NCBI GenBank assembly: GCA_963814165.1
Contig: CAWFBW010000011.1
Coordinates: 62,001-126,000 of the forward strand
Length of the DNA: 64,000 nt
Reading direction: 5' to 3'
Source: DASRAA01 sp963814165
GTDB lineage: Bacteria; Acidobacteriota; Terriglobia; Terriglobales; Acidobacteriaceae
Shown: in pieces, positions 26,604 through 35,332 of the stretch
How positions within the stretch are numbered: position 1 is the stretch's first letter
Layout of the letters: each line of letters starts with the position of its first letter
Program-made: the position numbers and the translations under genes
Notes under the pieces: model-generated
Databases searched by the model: none
What the model was told of the DNA's origin: nothing
The model's input: only the letters and a program-made list of their open reading frames with translations

Positions 26604-27716
26604 ATGATTCGCAGACTGTTGCTCGCAATCCCGTTCTTACTGCTCGTAGGCATGCCAGTTCTTGCACAAACAGAATCGCCCGCATGGAAACGTGCCGAGC
26701 ACCTGCGCCACGGCATCAATGCGAGCGAGTGGCTGGCGCAGTCGCGTGACTACAGTCCGCAACGGCTGCGCACGTTCACCACGCTGGATGACATTGCGCG
26801 GATGCATGCGATCGGCTTCGACCATGTGCGCCTCAGCATCGATCCTGCCATCTTTCAGTGCGATGGCTCGTGGAACCAGTGCGAGCGGGTGCAGATTCTT
26901 GATGAGGTCGTGGCCAAGGCGCTGTCGCTGGATCTTGCGGTAATCATTGATATTCACGCCAACGGTGATTACAAGAAGCAACTAGCGAGCAGCGATTCGG
27001 CCGTCGAGAGGTTTGGCGCGCTCTGGGGAAGAGTGGCCGGTCATTATGCAACCCAGAATCCAGAGATGGTGTTCTTCGAAATTCTCAACGAGCCGGAGGT
27101 CGGCGTCTATCGTTGGGCTGGGATTCAGCAGAGCCTGGTGCAGGTCATCCGCCATGCCGCGCCCGAACACACGATCATCGTTACGTGCGGCGAGTATTCC
27201 AACCCCGACGACCTGGTGCGCATGCCCGAAGTAGCTGACAACAACTACATCGTGAATTTCCACTTCTACTCGCCGCACATCTTCACTCATCAAGGCGCTT
27301 CGTGGGGAGAGGCCTACTGGGTCTCATTGAGGCAAGTGCCGTTCCCGGGTACATCCGACTTGGTCGCAGCTGCAGTGGCGAAGCAGTCAGACGATTGGGC
27401 GCGCTGGAAGCTGACACAGTACGGACTGGATCACTGGGATTCCGACCGCATCTCGAGCGAAATCGGCTTTCTGGCGGAATGGGGCAGGGCGCGCCATGTG
27501 CCGCTTACCTGCAATGAATTCGGCGTGTACCGGAACTACTCGAATCCCGACGATCGCATGCGCTGGCTTATTGCCGTACGGACGGCACTGGAGCAGAACC
27601 ACATCGGCTGGGCCATGTGGGACTACCAGGGCGGTTTCGGCGTCGTGACCAAGACGAATGGTACGACCACTGAAGACGACGGCGTACTGCGGGCCCTGGG
27701 ACTGCGCTTGCACTGA
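26604..27716 (+). CDS. Glycoside hydrolase family 5-like enzyme (secreted)
   Basis: 370 residues with a signal peptide (residues 1-21, ending PVLAQ). The (beta/alpha)8 core shows the GH5 landmarks: FDHVRLSIDP, the acid/base Glu163 in EILNEPE, His220/Tyr222 in NFHFYSP and the nucleophile Glu305 in TCNEFGVY. The family cleaves beta-1,4-glucans, mannans and related chains. The enzyme should act in the periplasm or outside the cell. It lies next to a sugar oxidoreductase, and 5 bases before a two-component sensor frame, and so joins glycan breakdown to sensing. Cellulase versus other GH5 specificity cannot be decided from the sequence alone. Confidence 0.88.
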   Translation: MIRRLLLAIPFLLLVGMPVLAQTESPAWKRAEHLRHGINASEWLAQSRDYSPQRLRTFTTLDDIARMHAIGFDHVRLSIDPAIFQCDGSWNQCERVQILDEVVAKALSLDLAVIIDIHANGDYKKQLASSDSAVERFGALWGRVAGHYATQNPEMVFFEILNEPEVGVYRWAGIQQSLVQVIRHAAPEHTIIVTCGEYSNPDDLVRMPEVADNNYIVNFHFYSPHIFTHQGASWGEAYWVSLRQVPFPGTSDLVAAAVAKQSDDWARWKLTQYGLDHWDSDRISSEIGFLAEWGRARHVPLTCNEFGVYRNYSNPDDRMRWLIAVRTALEQNHIGWAMWDYQGGFGVVTKTNGTTTEDDGVLRALGLRLH

Positions 27717-27721
27717 CGAGT

Positions 27722-29098
27722 TTGCTGGCTGCGGCAAGCGGCACATTGTATCCTCAAATCGTGGCGAACCCGTTGAAATCGGCGCGTACTCCGACGCCTG
27801 GGCTTTTGTTTGGCCTGGTGATTACGTTGGCGGCCGTAGTAGCCTACACCGGCTACATCACCTACCAGATCAAGGGACTGCGCGAGCTGCAAAGCAACAT
27901 CATTGACCGGAACCGGAAAGATTCACTGCAACTGTTGCGTATTCAGAACGACCTGAATTCGCTGGGCATCGCCATGCGCGACATGCTTGACGCCAACGAG
28001 CCGTATCCGCTAAGCGCATTTTCGCCGCAATTCCAGCGCATCCGACAGGACCTGAGCGACGCCATGCGGAAGGAGACCGAGCTTTCCATGGCCTACCGCA
28101 CGGCCGAGCAGCGACACTATATGGAGGAATCGCTGGCGCAATTCTGGGGAGCGGCCGACCATATGTTTGCCCTTGCGTCGTCTGGCAACGAAGATGAGGC
28201 CCGCCGCGAGATTCGAATCTCCCTGCAGGCGCACGAGGCTGCTTTGAGCATCGCCGTGGCGCGCCAACTGGTAGCGAACAACGAGGCCGAGCAGCAGGCG
28301 GGAGAGCGCATCCAGGAGATCTACTTCCGCGTCCAGCGACAGGTTTTGATGTTTCTCTTGGCCACGCTGGTGCCGATTGTGCTGACCAGTTTGTATCTCA
28401 TTCGCTCAAACCGGCTGCTGTTTCAGCGGCTGTCTGATTTGTCGGAACAACGCAGCGAACTGGCGCAGAAGCTGATCGCAACCCAGGAGTCAACGCTGCT
28501 GCATATTTCGCGCGAGTTGCACGACGAGTTCGGGCAGATTCTCACGGCGCTGGGTTCGATGTTGCGGCGCTCTGGGAGGCAGGCACCGGAGGGCTCGCCG
28601 TTGCGCGCCGATCTGGTGGAAGTTTCTGAGATTGCTCAAACCGCGCTCGACAAAGTGCGCAGCTTGTCACAGGCACTGCATCCGGTGACACTGGAAGAAG
28701 CCGGTCTGGAAAGCACTGTGGATTGGTATCTTCCGATGGTGGAACGACAGAATGGTATCGTCATACACTACAACAAGGCCGGCACATCATTTCCGGTGGA
28801 AAGCCGCGCTGGCATTCATGTTTATCGCATCCTGCAAGAGGCGCTGAATAACGCCACGCGACATTCGGGCTCGAAGGAAATCTGGGTACGGCTGCGGTTT
28901 CTTGATCACGCACTGGAGCTTGATGTGGAAGACCACGGTAGTGGACTTCAGCCCAATGGCAGGCGCGGCATCGGGTTGGTGGCGATGCGCGAGCGCGCAG
29001 AGCTGGTAGGCGGTACCCTGCAGTTCCTACACCCGCAAGGCGGAGGAACGCTGGTGCGGTTGACAGTACCCAAGGAAGTCGCCGAAGTCGGCGCTTAG
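27722..29098 (+). CDS. NarL-type sensor histidine kinase (HisKA_3)
   Basis: 458 residues. Two membrane helices (about 27-48 and 207-227) enclose a 160-residue, mostly helical periplasmic sensor domain. The cytoplasmic part has a HisKA_3 dimerisation domain with phospho-acceptor His267 in ISRELHDEFGQ and a HATPase domain (EALNNATRHSG, GIGLVAMRERAELVGG). TTG 27722 begins the frame; GTG 27761 is a plausible later start, and neither has a clear ribosome site. It is followed after 6 bases by its response regulator. The signal is unknown; the GH5 gene just upstream hints at a carbohydrate cue (inference). Confidence 0.88.
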   Translation: MLAAASGTLYPQIVANPLKSARTPTPGLLFGLVITLAAVVAYTGYITYQIKGLRELQSNIIDRNRKDSLQLLRIQNDLNSLGIAMRDMLDANEPYPLSAFSPQFQRIRQDLSDAMRKETELSMAYRTAEQRHYMEESLAQFWGAADHMFALASSGNEDEARREIRISLQAHEAALSIAVARQLVANNEAEQQAGERIQEIYFRVQRQVLMFLLATLVPIVLTSLYLIRSNRLLFQRLSDLSEQRSELAQKLIATQESTLLHISRELHDEFGQILTALGSMLRRSGRQAPEGSPLRADLVEVSEIAQTALDKVRSLSQALHPVTLEEAGLESTVDWYLPMVERQNGIVIHYNKAGTSFPVESRAGIHVYRILQEALNNATRHSGSKEIWVRLRFLDHALELDVEDHGSGLQPNGRRGIGLVAMRERAELVGGTLQFLHPQGGGTLVRLTVPKEVAEVGA

Positions 29099-29104
29099 GA
29101 GCAC

Positions 29105-29734
29105 ATGACAGACAAAATTTCGGTCCTTCTGGTCGATGATCACGCACTGGTGCGCCGCGGCTTTCGGCGCATTCTCGAAGACGAGCAGGACATCGTAGTT
29201 AAAGGCGAGGCCAGTGACGGCGATGAAGCCGTGCGCCTCGCCGGCCACTTGAAACCTGATGTGATCGTCATGGATTGTGCCTTGCCCGGGAGCAACGGGC
29301 TGGTAGCAACGCGCAAGATCCTGGAGCATAACCCAAAGGCCCTTGTGCTGATGCTGAGCATGCACTCGGAAGACACATGGGTAAGGCAGTCGCTGGAAGC
29401 GGGGGCGCGCGGCTACATGCTGAAAAATGCACTTGACCTGGAGCTGGTTGACGCTATCCGTCGAGTGGCTGCCGGGGAAGAAGTTCTGGACCCGCAAATT
29501 GCGCGGCGCACGAACCTGAAAGGCGAGCGCGAGACCGGTCTGACGGTTCGCGAGCTTGAGGTTCTGCAACTGATCGTTGGCGGGCTGTCGAACAAGGAAA
29601 TCGCCACTCAGCTCAGCTTGAGCGCAAATACCGTGGCGGTGCATCGGGCGAACATCATGGACGCGCTTGGTATCCACAAGACCGCGGAACTTGTGGTGTA
29701 TGCAATTCGGAATGGGCTGGTCAATATACCGTAG
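29105..29734 (+). CDS. NarL/FixJ-family response regulator
   Basis: 209 residues. The receiver domain has the acidic pocket (LLVDDHALVRRG), phospho-acceptor Asp57 (VIVMDCALPGSNG) and the conserved Lys in GYMLKNA. The C-terminal LuxR-type helix-turn-helix reads LTVRELEVLQLIVGGLSNKEIA and ANTVAVHRANIMDALG. It is the partner of the kinase just upstream. AGGAG precedes ATG 29105 by a few bases. The gene ends before a strong hairpin terminator. Target promoters are not evident in the window. Confidence 0.93.
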   Translation: MTDKISVLLVDDHALVRRGFRRILEDEQDIVVKGEASDGDEAVRLAGHLKPDVIVMDCALPGSNGLVATRKILEHNPKALVLMLSMHSEDTWVRQSLEAGARGYMLKNALDLELVDAIRRVAAGEEVLDPQIARRTNLKGERETGLTVRELEVLQLIVGGLSNKEIATQLSLSANTVAVHRANIMDALGIHKTAELVVYAIRNGLVNIP

Positions 29735-30070
29735 TGTTGGCCCGAACCGTGATTTCCCGCCGGGGCAGCCGCAAGATAAATCTCGTTGAATTAGTGGTTT
29801 TCGGTTATTGTGCCCCTGCGCTCGGGCGCTTAGCCTGAGATTGCGAGGTTGAAGTGCCTCGCACCTATTTGGAGCAGGTTGCCGATCGAAGTGGTCCCAC
29901 CCCATGGGGACCGGCAATTTGCTCCAACTTTTTTGCCCCGCTTCTCCCCGCTGCAAACTAGCCTGCCGCGCAGAAAAAAATCGATTCGATGGCCGGGAAA
30001 TCTCGAAACTGTTACCAAGCCGTGAATTATAATTCGTGGCACCAAAGGGTGACGCGCTTTGGTCACGTCT
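29735..30070. other. Intergenic region with hairpins
   Basis: 336 bases between the response regulator and the VOC gene. It holds a small hairpin (GCGAGG 29843-29848 with CCTCGC 29857-29862) and then the large terminator-like hairpin listed separately. I see no coding signal. Confidence 0.5.
29869..29934 (+). terminator. Long hairpin with T-tract after the two-component operon
   Basis: TTGGAGCA-GG-TTGCCG pairs with CGGCAA-TT-TGCTCCAA (two G-U wobbles in the middle), and an inner GGTCCC/GGGACC stem is separated by an asymmetric internal loop. Six T follow at 29929-29934. This fits a Rho-independent terminator, although it is longer than usual and 135 bases from the stop codon. Confidence 0.7.
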
Positions 30071-30958
30071 ATGCGACATCGCATTTTTCTTTTCCTACTA
30101 GTTTCGGTGAGTCTCGGTCATGGCCAAGCCGCTCCCGCACGGCCACCGATCACAGGCATTTCACACGTCTCGTTCTACAGCAGCAATCCTGAAGCGGCGA
30201 AGAAGTTCTATGGCGGCCTCTTAGGGCTGGCCATTTTGCCGCCTGGGTCCAACGACTATCAAGTCGGGGTTCAGCGGGTCGAGCTGGAGCAGCTTCCTGC
30301 GGCACATGGCCAGGACCTGATCGCGCACGTGGCATTCGCTACACCTGATGCCGAGGGCGTGCGAAAGTATCTGGCTGACCACGGGGTCGATGTCCCCCCC
30401 AAAGCCCACGTTGAGAGCAACGGCACCATTTGGTTCGCCATGAAAGACCCTGAGGGCAATCCGATCGAGTTCGTGCAGGAGCGTCCTGAACTGACCGGCC
30501 GCCGTGCGGAGACTCCGGTTTCGAAGGTCATGATTCACGCTGGCTTCGTGGTGCACGACCGCGCGGCCGAGGACAAGTTCTACAAAGACCTGTTGGGATT
30601 CCACGTGTATTGGCACGGCGGCATGAAGGATGACGAGACCGACTGGATCGACATGCAAGTGCCTGACGGCACGCAATGGCTGGAATACATGATGGTGCGC
30701 GACGGCCAGCAGCTCTCGCCGCGTACGCTCGGCATACTCAATCACATTGCACTGGGAGTGCCATCCATGACCGACGCGGCGCAACTGCTGCGCTCGCGCG
30801 GTTGGAAGCCCAGCGAGGACGAGAAAGAGCAGATTGGAAAGGACGGTAAGTGGCAGTTGAATCTGTATGACCCGGACGGGACGCGGGTGGAGCTTATGGA
30901 GTTTACGCCGGTGCAGGCACCATGTTGTTCGCCGTACGCCGGTCCGCATCCGCATTAA
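30071..30958 (+). CDS. VOC-superfamily (glyoxalase-like) protein, exported
   Basis: About 295 residues with a signal peptide (FLFLLVSVSLGHGQA). Two vicinal-oxygen-chelate modules follow: ISHVSFYSSNPEAAKKFYGGLLGL (residues about 30-150) and IHAGFVVHDRAAEDKFYKDLLGFHVYW (about 155-285). Candidate metal ligands are the His of HVSFY and HAGFV and the Glu of NPIEFVQE and TRVELMEF. The superfamily includes lyases, dioxygenases and binding proteins; the reaction cannot be named. Export is uncommon for VOC enzymes. ATG 30071 is preferred over TTG 30059 because it begins the signal peptide. It precedes the exported isomerase-like gene. Confidence 0.8.
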   Translation: MRHRIFLFLLVSVSLGHGQAAPARPPITGISHVSFYSSNPEAAKKFYGGLLGLAILPPGSNDYQVGVQRVELEQLPAAHGQDLIAHVAFATPDAEGVRKYLADHGVDVPPKAHVESNGTIWFAMKDPEGNPIEFVQERPELTGRRAETPVSKVMIHAGFVVHDRAAEDKFYKDLLGFHVYWHGGMKDDETDWIDMQVPDGTQWLEYMMVRDGQQLSPRTLGILNHIALGVPSMTDAAQLLRSRGWKPSEDEKEQIGKDGKWQLNLYDPDGTRVELMEFTPVQAPCCSPYAGPHPH

Positions 30959-30993
30959 AGCACGCGAAAATCTAGTTCATTGAGAGGGGAACC

Positions 30994-31854
30994 ATGATTA
31001 CAAGACGCGACTTCCTGCAACTATCCGCCGCCGGAGTAGGAGCACTGGCACTTGGAGACCTGGCCTTCGCCGCAATCAAACCCTTCCCGGTCGGTGTGCA
31101 GCTCTACACCGTGCGCGAGCAGGCCGAGAAGGACCTGAACGCCGTCCTGGCACATCTCAGCATGATCGGCTACAAAGAGGTCGAGACCTATTGGAACGTC
31201 TATACCCATCCTGCGAAGAAACTGCGCAGCATGATCGTCGACAACGGGCTGGCAGTTCCCAGCGGACACTTCGACTACGAAGGTCTCGAATCGAAACTCG
31301 AGTACGCCAAGGAACTGGGTGTGCAATACGTCGTGTGCCCCATGCTTCCCAAAAACATGTGGACCTCTGCCGACGGTTTCAAGAAGGCCGCGGACCAGTT
31401 CAACAAGTGGGGCGAGCAGGTGAAGGCGTTGGGAATGCAGTTTGGCTTCCACAACCACAATTACGAGTTCCAGAAGTTCGGCAACACCACCGGTTTCGAC
31501 ATCCTTACCAAGAACGCCGATCCAAAGCTGGTTTGCCTGGAGATGGATTGCTACTGGATTACGCAGGCTGGCCAGGACCCGGTGGCGATGCTGAAGAAGT
31601 ACGGCAGCCGCATTCAGCTACTGCATCTGAAAGATCGCAGTGCTGGATTCCCGACGAGTCAGATGCTGGGCCCCGACGCCGAGCACATCACGGAAGTCGG
31701 CAGCGGCACCATCAACTGGAAAGCCGTGATCGAAACCGCACAACAGACTGGCGTGAAGCACTTCTTTGTGGAGCGCGACAACGGTAGTACCCCGGCCTTC
31801 GAAAGCCTGCGCATCAGCTACGACTACCTCAACAAGCTGATGGCTAACGGATAG
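30994..31854 (+). CDS. Tat-exported sugar phosphate isomerase/epimerase-like TIM-barrel protein
   Basis: 286 residues. The N-terminus is a twin-arginine signal (TRRDFLQLSAAGVGALALG), then a xylose-isomerase-like TIM barrel: PVGVQLYTVREQAEKD, HFDYEGLESKL, FGFHNHNYEF, EMDCYWITQAG, LLHLKDR and FVERDN. The conserved His, Glu and Asp residues could bind a divalent metal. AGAGGGGAACC precedes ATG 30994. The family isomerises or epimerises sugars or sugar-like compounds. Export suggests it acts on a glycan fragment in the periplasm, consistent with the flanking VOC and GH2 genes. The substrate is unknown. Confidence 0.88.
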   Translation: MITRRDFLQLSAAGVGALALGDLAFAAIKPFPVGVQLYTVREQAEKDLNAVLAHLSMIGYKEVETYWNVYTHPAKKLRSMIVDNGLAVPSGHFDYEGLESKLEYAKELGVQYVVCPMLPKNMWTSADGFKKAADQFNKWGEQVKALGMQFGFHNHNYEFQKFGNTTGFDILTKNADPKLVCLEMDCYWITQAGQDPVAMLKKYGSRIQLLHLKDRSAGFPTSQMLGPDAEHITEVGSGTINWKAVIETAQQTGVKHFFVERDNGSTPAFESLRISYDYLNKLMANG

Positions 31855-31926
31855 CGAACACTTGCCCGCGTCGCTGGCTCATCTCCACGGCGCGGGCACT
31901 CTTTCGTCAGAGGGAAGGTGCTTGTC

Positions 31927-33765
31927 ATGCTCCGAAGGTTCTTCGGCCTCCTGTTTGCATTGTCTTTTCTTCTTCTCCCACGACTGGCTCCGGCAGAAGT
32001 CGGTAAGCCTACCGTTCTGGTCGATTCCGATCACCGCACCTCAATCAGCCTTAACGGCGACTGGCATGTGATCGTCGATCCCTACGATAACGGCTATGTC
32101 GATTTCCGCATGAAGGTCAGGCCAGACGGCTACTTTCTCAACGAGAAGCCCGAATCAAGCCAGAAGCTGGTGGAATACGACTTCTCCAAGTCTGAGATCT
32201 TGAAAGTCCCCGGCGATTGGAACTCGCAGCGCGACTCGCTGTTTTTCTACGAAGGCACAATCTGGTACGAGAAGGATTTTCAATACCAGCCCAAGCCCCA
32301 TACCCGCACCTTCCTCCACATCGGCGCTGCGAACTACGTTTCGACGGCTTGGGTGAATGGCAAGAAAGCCTGCGATCACGAGGGCGGATTCACTGCGTTT
32401 GATTGCGAAGTGACCGGCCTTGTGCATGCGGGAAACAATTTCGTCGTCATCCACGTCAACGACCAGCGGACCCGCGACGGCGTACCCACGCTCAACACCG
32501 ATTGGTGGAACTACGGCGGCCTTACACGCGATGTATCCCTGATCGAAACACCGGACGTCTTCGTTGATGACTACTCGCTTCAGTTGCAGCGCGGACCCGG
32601 CTCGACACTTGCGTTTTCGGCGCACGTCGTAGGTACACGCATCGGAACGCCGGTCACAGTGAAGGTCCCGGAACTGGGTCTCTCGCAGAACGGCGCGACC
32701 GATGCGGAGGGACGGGTTTCGTTCTCGCTCGCTGCGCAGAAATTGCAGTGTTGGTCGCCCCAGAGCCCCAAGCTGTACGACGTGGAGATCATTGCAGAGA
32801 GCGACCACCTGAAAGACAGCATTGGCTTCCGCACCATCGAAGTGCAGGGCGAGAACATCCTGCTGAATGGGGAATCCGTCTTTCTTCGTGGAGTGTCGAT
32901 CCACGCCGAGGCGCCTTATCGCTCAGGCCGAGCCTGGAGTGAGGCCGACGCCGAGACGCTTCTCGGTTGGGCGAAAGAGTTGGGCGTTAACTTCGTGCGT
33001 CTGGCGCACTACCCGCATGATGAGCGCATGACTCGCCTCGCCGACCGCATGGGCATCATGGTCTGGTCCGAGGTGCCGGTCTACTGGATGATCGACTGGG
33101 ACAACCCCGTCACACTCGCGAACGCCACGAATCAACTGGAGGAGATGATTCGCCGCGATCTCAACAAAGCATCCGTCGTGTTGTGGTCAGTGGCAAACGA
33201 AACCCCGAACACTCCCGCACGACTCAAATTCCTCAAGAGCCTGATCAACACCGCACACTCGCAAGACCCTACCCGGCCTGTGACGGCGGCGTTGCTGGTT
33301 ACCACGCTACCGGACTCGGCGGATGGAATTCGCACGAAAGTTTTGGACGACCCAATCGCCGAATACCTCGACGTGATGGGGTGCAATGAATACATTGGGT
33401 GGTATGAAGGCACGCCCGACCTGGCGGCGCGCACGCGCTGGCAATCGAAATACAACAAGCCGCTGATCATGAGCGAACTGGGCGGTGGCGCCAAAGCGGG
33501 CTTGCACGGAGCACCCACCGAGCGGTGGACCGAGGAGTATCAGGAGGCCATCTATCGCCAGCAGGTGGCGATGCTCAAGCAGATTCCATTCTTGCGTGGG
33601 CTGAGCCCGTGGATTCTGATGGACTTCCGCTCTCCGCGACGCACACTCCCCGGCATTCAGGACTACTACAATCGCAAGGGTCTGATCTCCAACGAAGGCC
33701 AGAAGAAAAAGGCATTCTTCGTTTTGCAGGAGTATTACCAGAGCCTCGCAGCCACCGAGAAATAG
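31927..33765 (+). CDS. Glycoside hydrolase family 2 enzyme (beta-glucuronidase/galactosidase-like)
   Basis: 612 residues with a signal peptide ending LAPAE. The jelly-roll sugar-binding domain (residues about 40-205) is followed by an immunoglobulin-like domain and a TIM barrel starting near residue 305 (FLRGVSIHAEAPYRSGRAWSEAD). The acid/base Glu425 is in SVANETPN and the nucleophile Glu517 in IMSELGGG, matching the beta-glucuronidase branch of GH2. It should act in the periplasm or outside the cell on beta-linked glucuronic acid, galactose or mannose. ATG 31927 is preferred over GTG 31918. It is transcribed in the same direction as the Tat-exported isomerase gene, 72 bases downstream, and its stop codon abuts that of the convergent VWFA gene. 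Confidence 0.9.
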   Translation: MLRRFFGLLFALSFLLLPRLAPAEVGKPTVLVDSDHRTSISLNGDWHVIVDPYDNGYVDFRMKVRPDGYFLNEKPESSQKLVEYDFSKSEILKVPGDWNSQRDSLFFYEGTIWYEKDFQYQPKPHTRTFLHIGAANYVSTAWVNGKKACDHEGGFTAFDCEVTGLVHAGNNFVVIHVNDQRTRDGVPTLNTDWWNYGGLTRDVSLIETPDVFVDDYSLQLQRGPGSTLAFSAHVVGTRIGTPVTVKVPELGLSQNGATDAEGRVSFSLAAQKLQCWSPQSPKLYDVEIIAESDHLKDSIGFRTIEVQGENILLNGESVFLRGVSIHAEAPYRSGRAWSEADAETLLGWAKELGVNFVRLAHYPHDERMTRLADRMGIMVWSEVPVYWMIDWDNPVTLANATNQLEEMIRRDLNKASVVLWSVANETPNTPARLKFLKSLINTAHSQDPTRPVTAALLVTTLPDSADGIRTKVLDDPIAEYLDVMGCNEYIGWYEGTPDLAARTRWQSKYNKPLIMSELGGGAKAGLHGAPTERWTEEYQEAIYRQQVAMLKQIPFLRGLSPWILMDFRSPRRTLPGIQDYYNRKGLISNEGQKKKAFFVLQEYYQSLAATEK

Positions 33766-35332
33766 CTACTTCTTTGCGGCTTCTGTCCCCGGCACAACTA
33801 GTGGCACATCGAGAGTGCCAATCTGTTGCGATGCCCGGTCCATGATGCCCAGCCGCAGGTTGTACACGCCCGGCGGCAGCGTCATCTCCTGCCTGGCAGG
33901 AACCCCGCGTGCCATCACGGTTTCGTAGGCCGCCGCCTGGATCGCGCCGTCCAGAGTGTCAGAGGCGTGCCCGACTTCGTGGCCTTCCTTGTCATAGGCG
34001 ATGGCGATGCAGTCCAGCACAATTCGCTTCTTCTGATCGGGCACGTCTTCAAACGTGATGGTATTAGGGTTCACAACGTACTGGATGCGTACATCCTTAT
34101 GCGTCGCGTCCGGAGGCAGCACCATCGCTGTGAAGAACACCATCGTTGACGGCGGCATTCCGGGTTGCAGCGCGCCGCGCAGGGCAGCAGCTCCAACCGC
34201 GGGCGCGGGTGCTTTCTGACCGGTGGAGTAGTAGCCGCGCCGGTACGCCAGCTTGACGCCGGGCTGGTTTGTCTTCACATCTATCTTATGAAAGGCAGTC
34301 TCCGGATCGATCTTGTCCGGCGCATAGGCCAGCGTGTAATAGGTGGATCCGTCGTCCATGCTGCGCTGCATGGCAAGTTTCAGATCGTTGGTTCCCAGGA
34401 ATGCCTCGCCGCCGGCCTGCTCGGCGATCTGCTGCATGGTAGTGCGCTCTTCGGCGTAGCCCGCGGTCTGTTGTCCAATCAGGTCGCCGTAGTTGCGGGC
34501 GTTGGAGGCGCCAGTCCAGTTCCCGGACTCACTCGCACTCGTTGAGATGTCCACGCCACGGCCCTGCAGGCCGCGCACGTCTAGTGGGATAAACCGCAAT
34601 GCGCGACTTCGCCAGAAGTACGCCGGCCTCTGCGAGAGCGTTGCGGAAGTTGCTGGAATTGCGCCAGGGCTGCGTCTCCTGCTTGGGATCAGCCATGATC
34701 TGAATCGGGAAGCTGGCCGACAACCAGATCAAATTCTTGCGTCCCGGATAGCCGGACACGGCGCGAGACAATGCCTCAAACGCGGCGAGAGTGAAGTTCG
34801 CGCGGTCCGAGACCTGGAAGCTCTCCAAGTCCCGCGTCTGTTGCAGGCGGTCGGAATTGATCTGGTTGATCAGAGGATTGTCAACCGTTGCGCCGGCTGG
34901 CGCGTTCCCCATCGATTGGGCGGTAGCCGCTGTGACCTGGCCCACCTCCTGTTGGCGCTGGGCTTCTGTGGTCAGCACGTGGGAGCGCGAGGGCCGTAGG
35001 TTCTCCGCTGCCTGTAGCAGTTTTTCCGGCTCGTCGGTGAACCCTTGGATCATTGTCAGGCGGTTCGTCAAGACGTATAACGCGACCGGGCGTCCCTTGG
35101 GCACCGTGCCCAGCAATTGCAGCAACTGCTTGCGGGCGTACTCCTGGTCCATGGTGGGCGTGTTCAAAACGTCAAACAGCACGATCGTCCAGCTGTCGGA
35201 AGTTGCCGCTTCCGGGTGGTTCGAGTAAGTGTTGGGTGGCAACTGTGGAGTTGCGGGAGCCAGACTCGACTTCCCGGCAACCGCGTTTCCACTATGCGGT
35301 TCGAACACCCTTACCTTTTGTGGCTTGCCATC
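33766..35332 (-). pseudogene. VWFA-related domain protein (acidobacterial type), frameshifted
   Basis: Read on the minus strand, the frame opens directly after an in-frame TAG (35333-35335) with DGKPQKVRVFEPHSG, the typical continuation of the family motif VVVTDKQGRPVPGLTEPDFTVL-E-DGKPQ that ends the upstream gene. It then gives a von Willebrand A-like fold (WTIVLFDVLNT, VALYVLTNRLTMIQGF, KNLIWLSASFPI). At about 34585 the frame shifts by one extra base (IAVYP continues as LDVRGLQGRGVDIS) and runs to the stop at 33766 with GGEAFLGTND, YYTLAYAP and KLAYRRGYY. Intact length would be about 521 residues without the N-terminus. Such proteins are exported; their role is unknown. Either a pseudogene or sequence errors. 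Confidence 0.75.
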
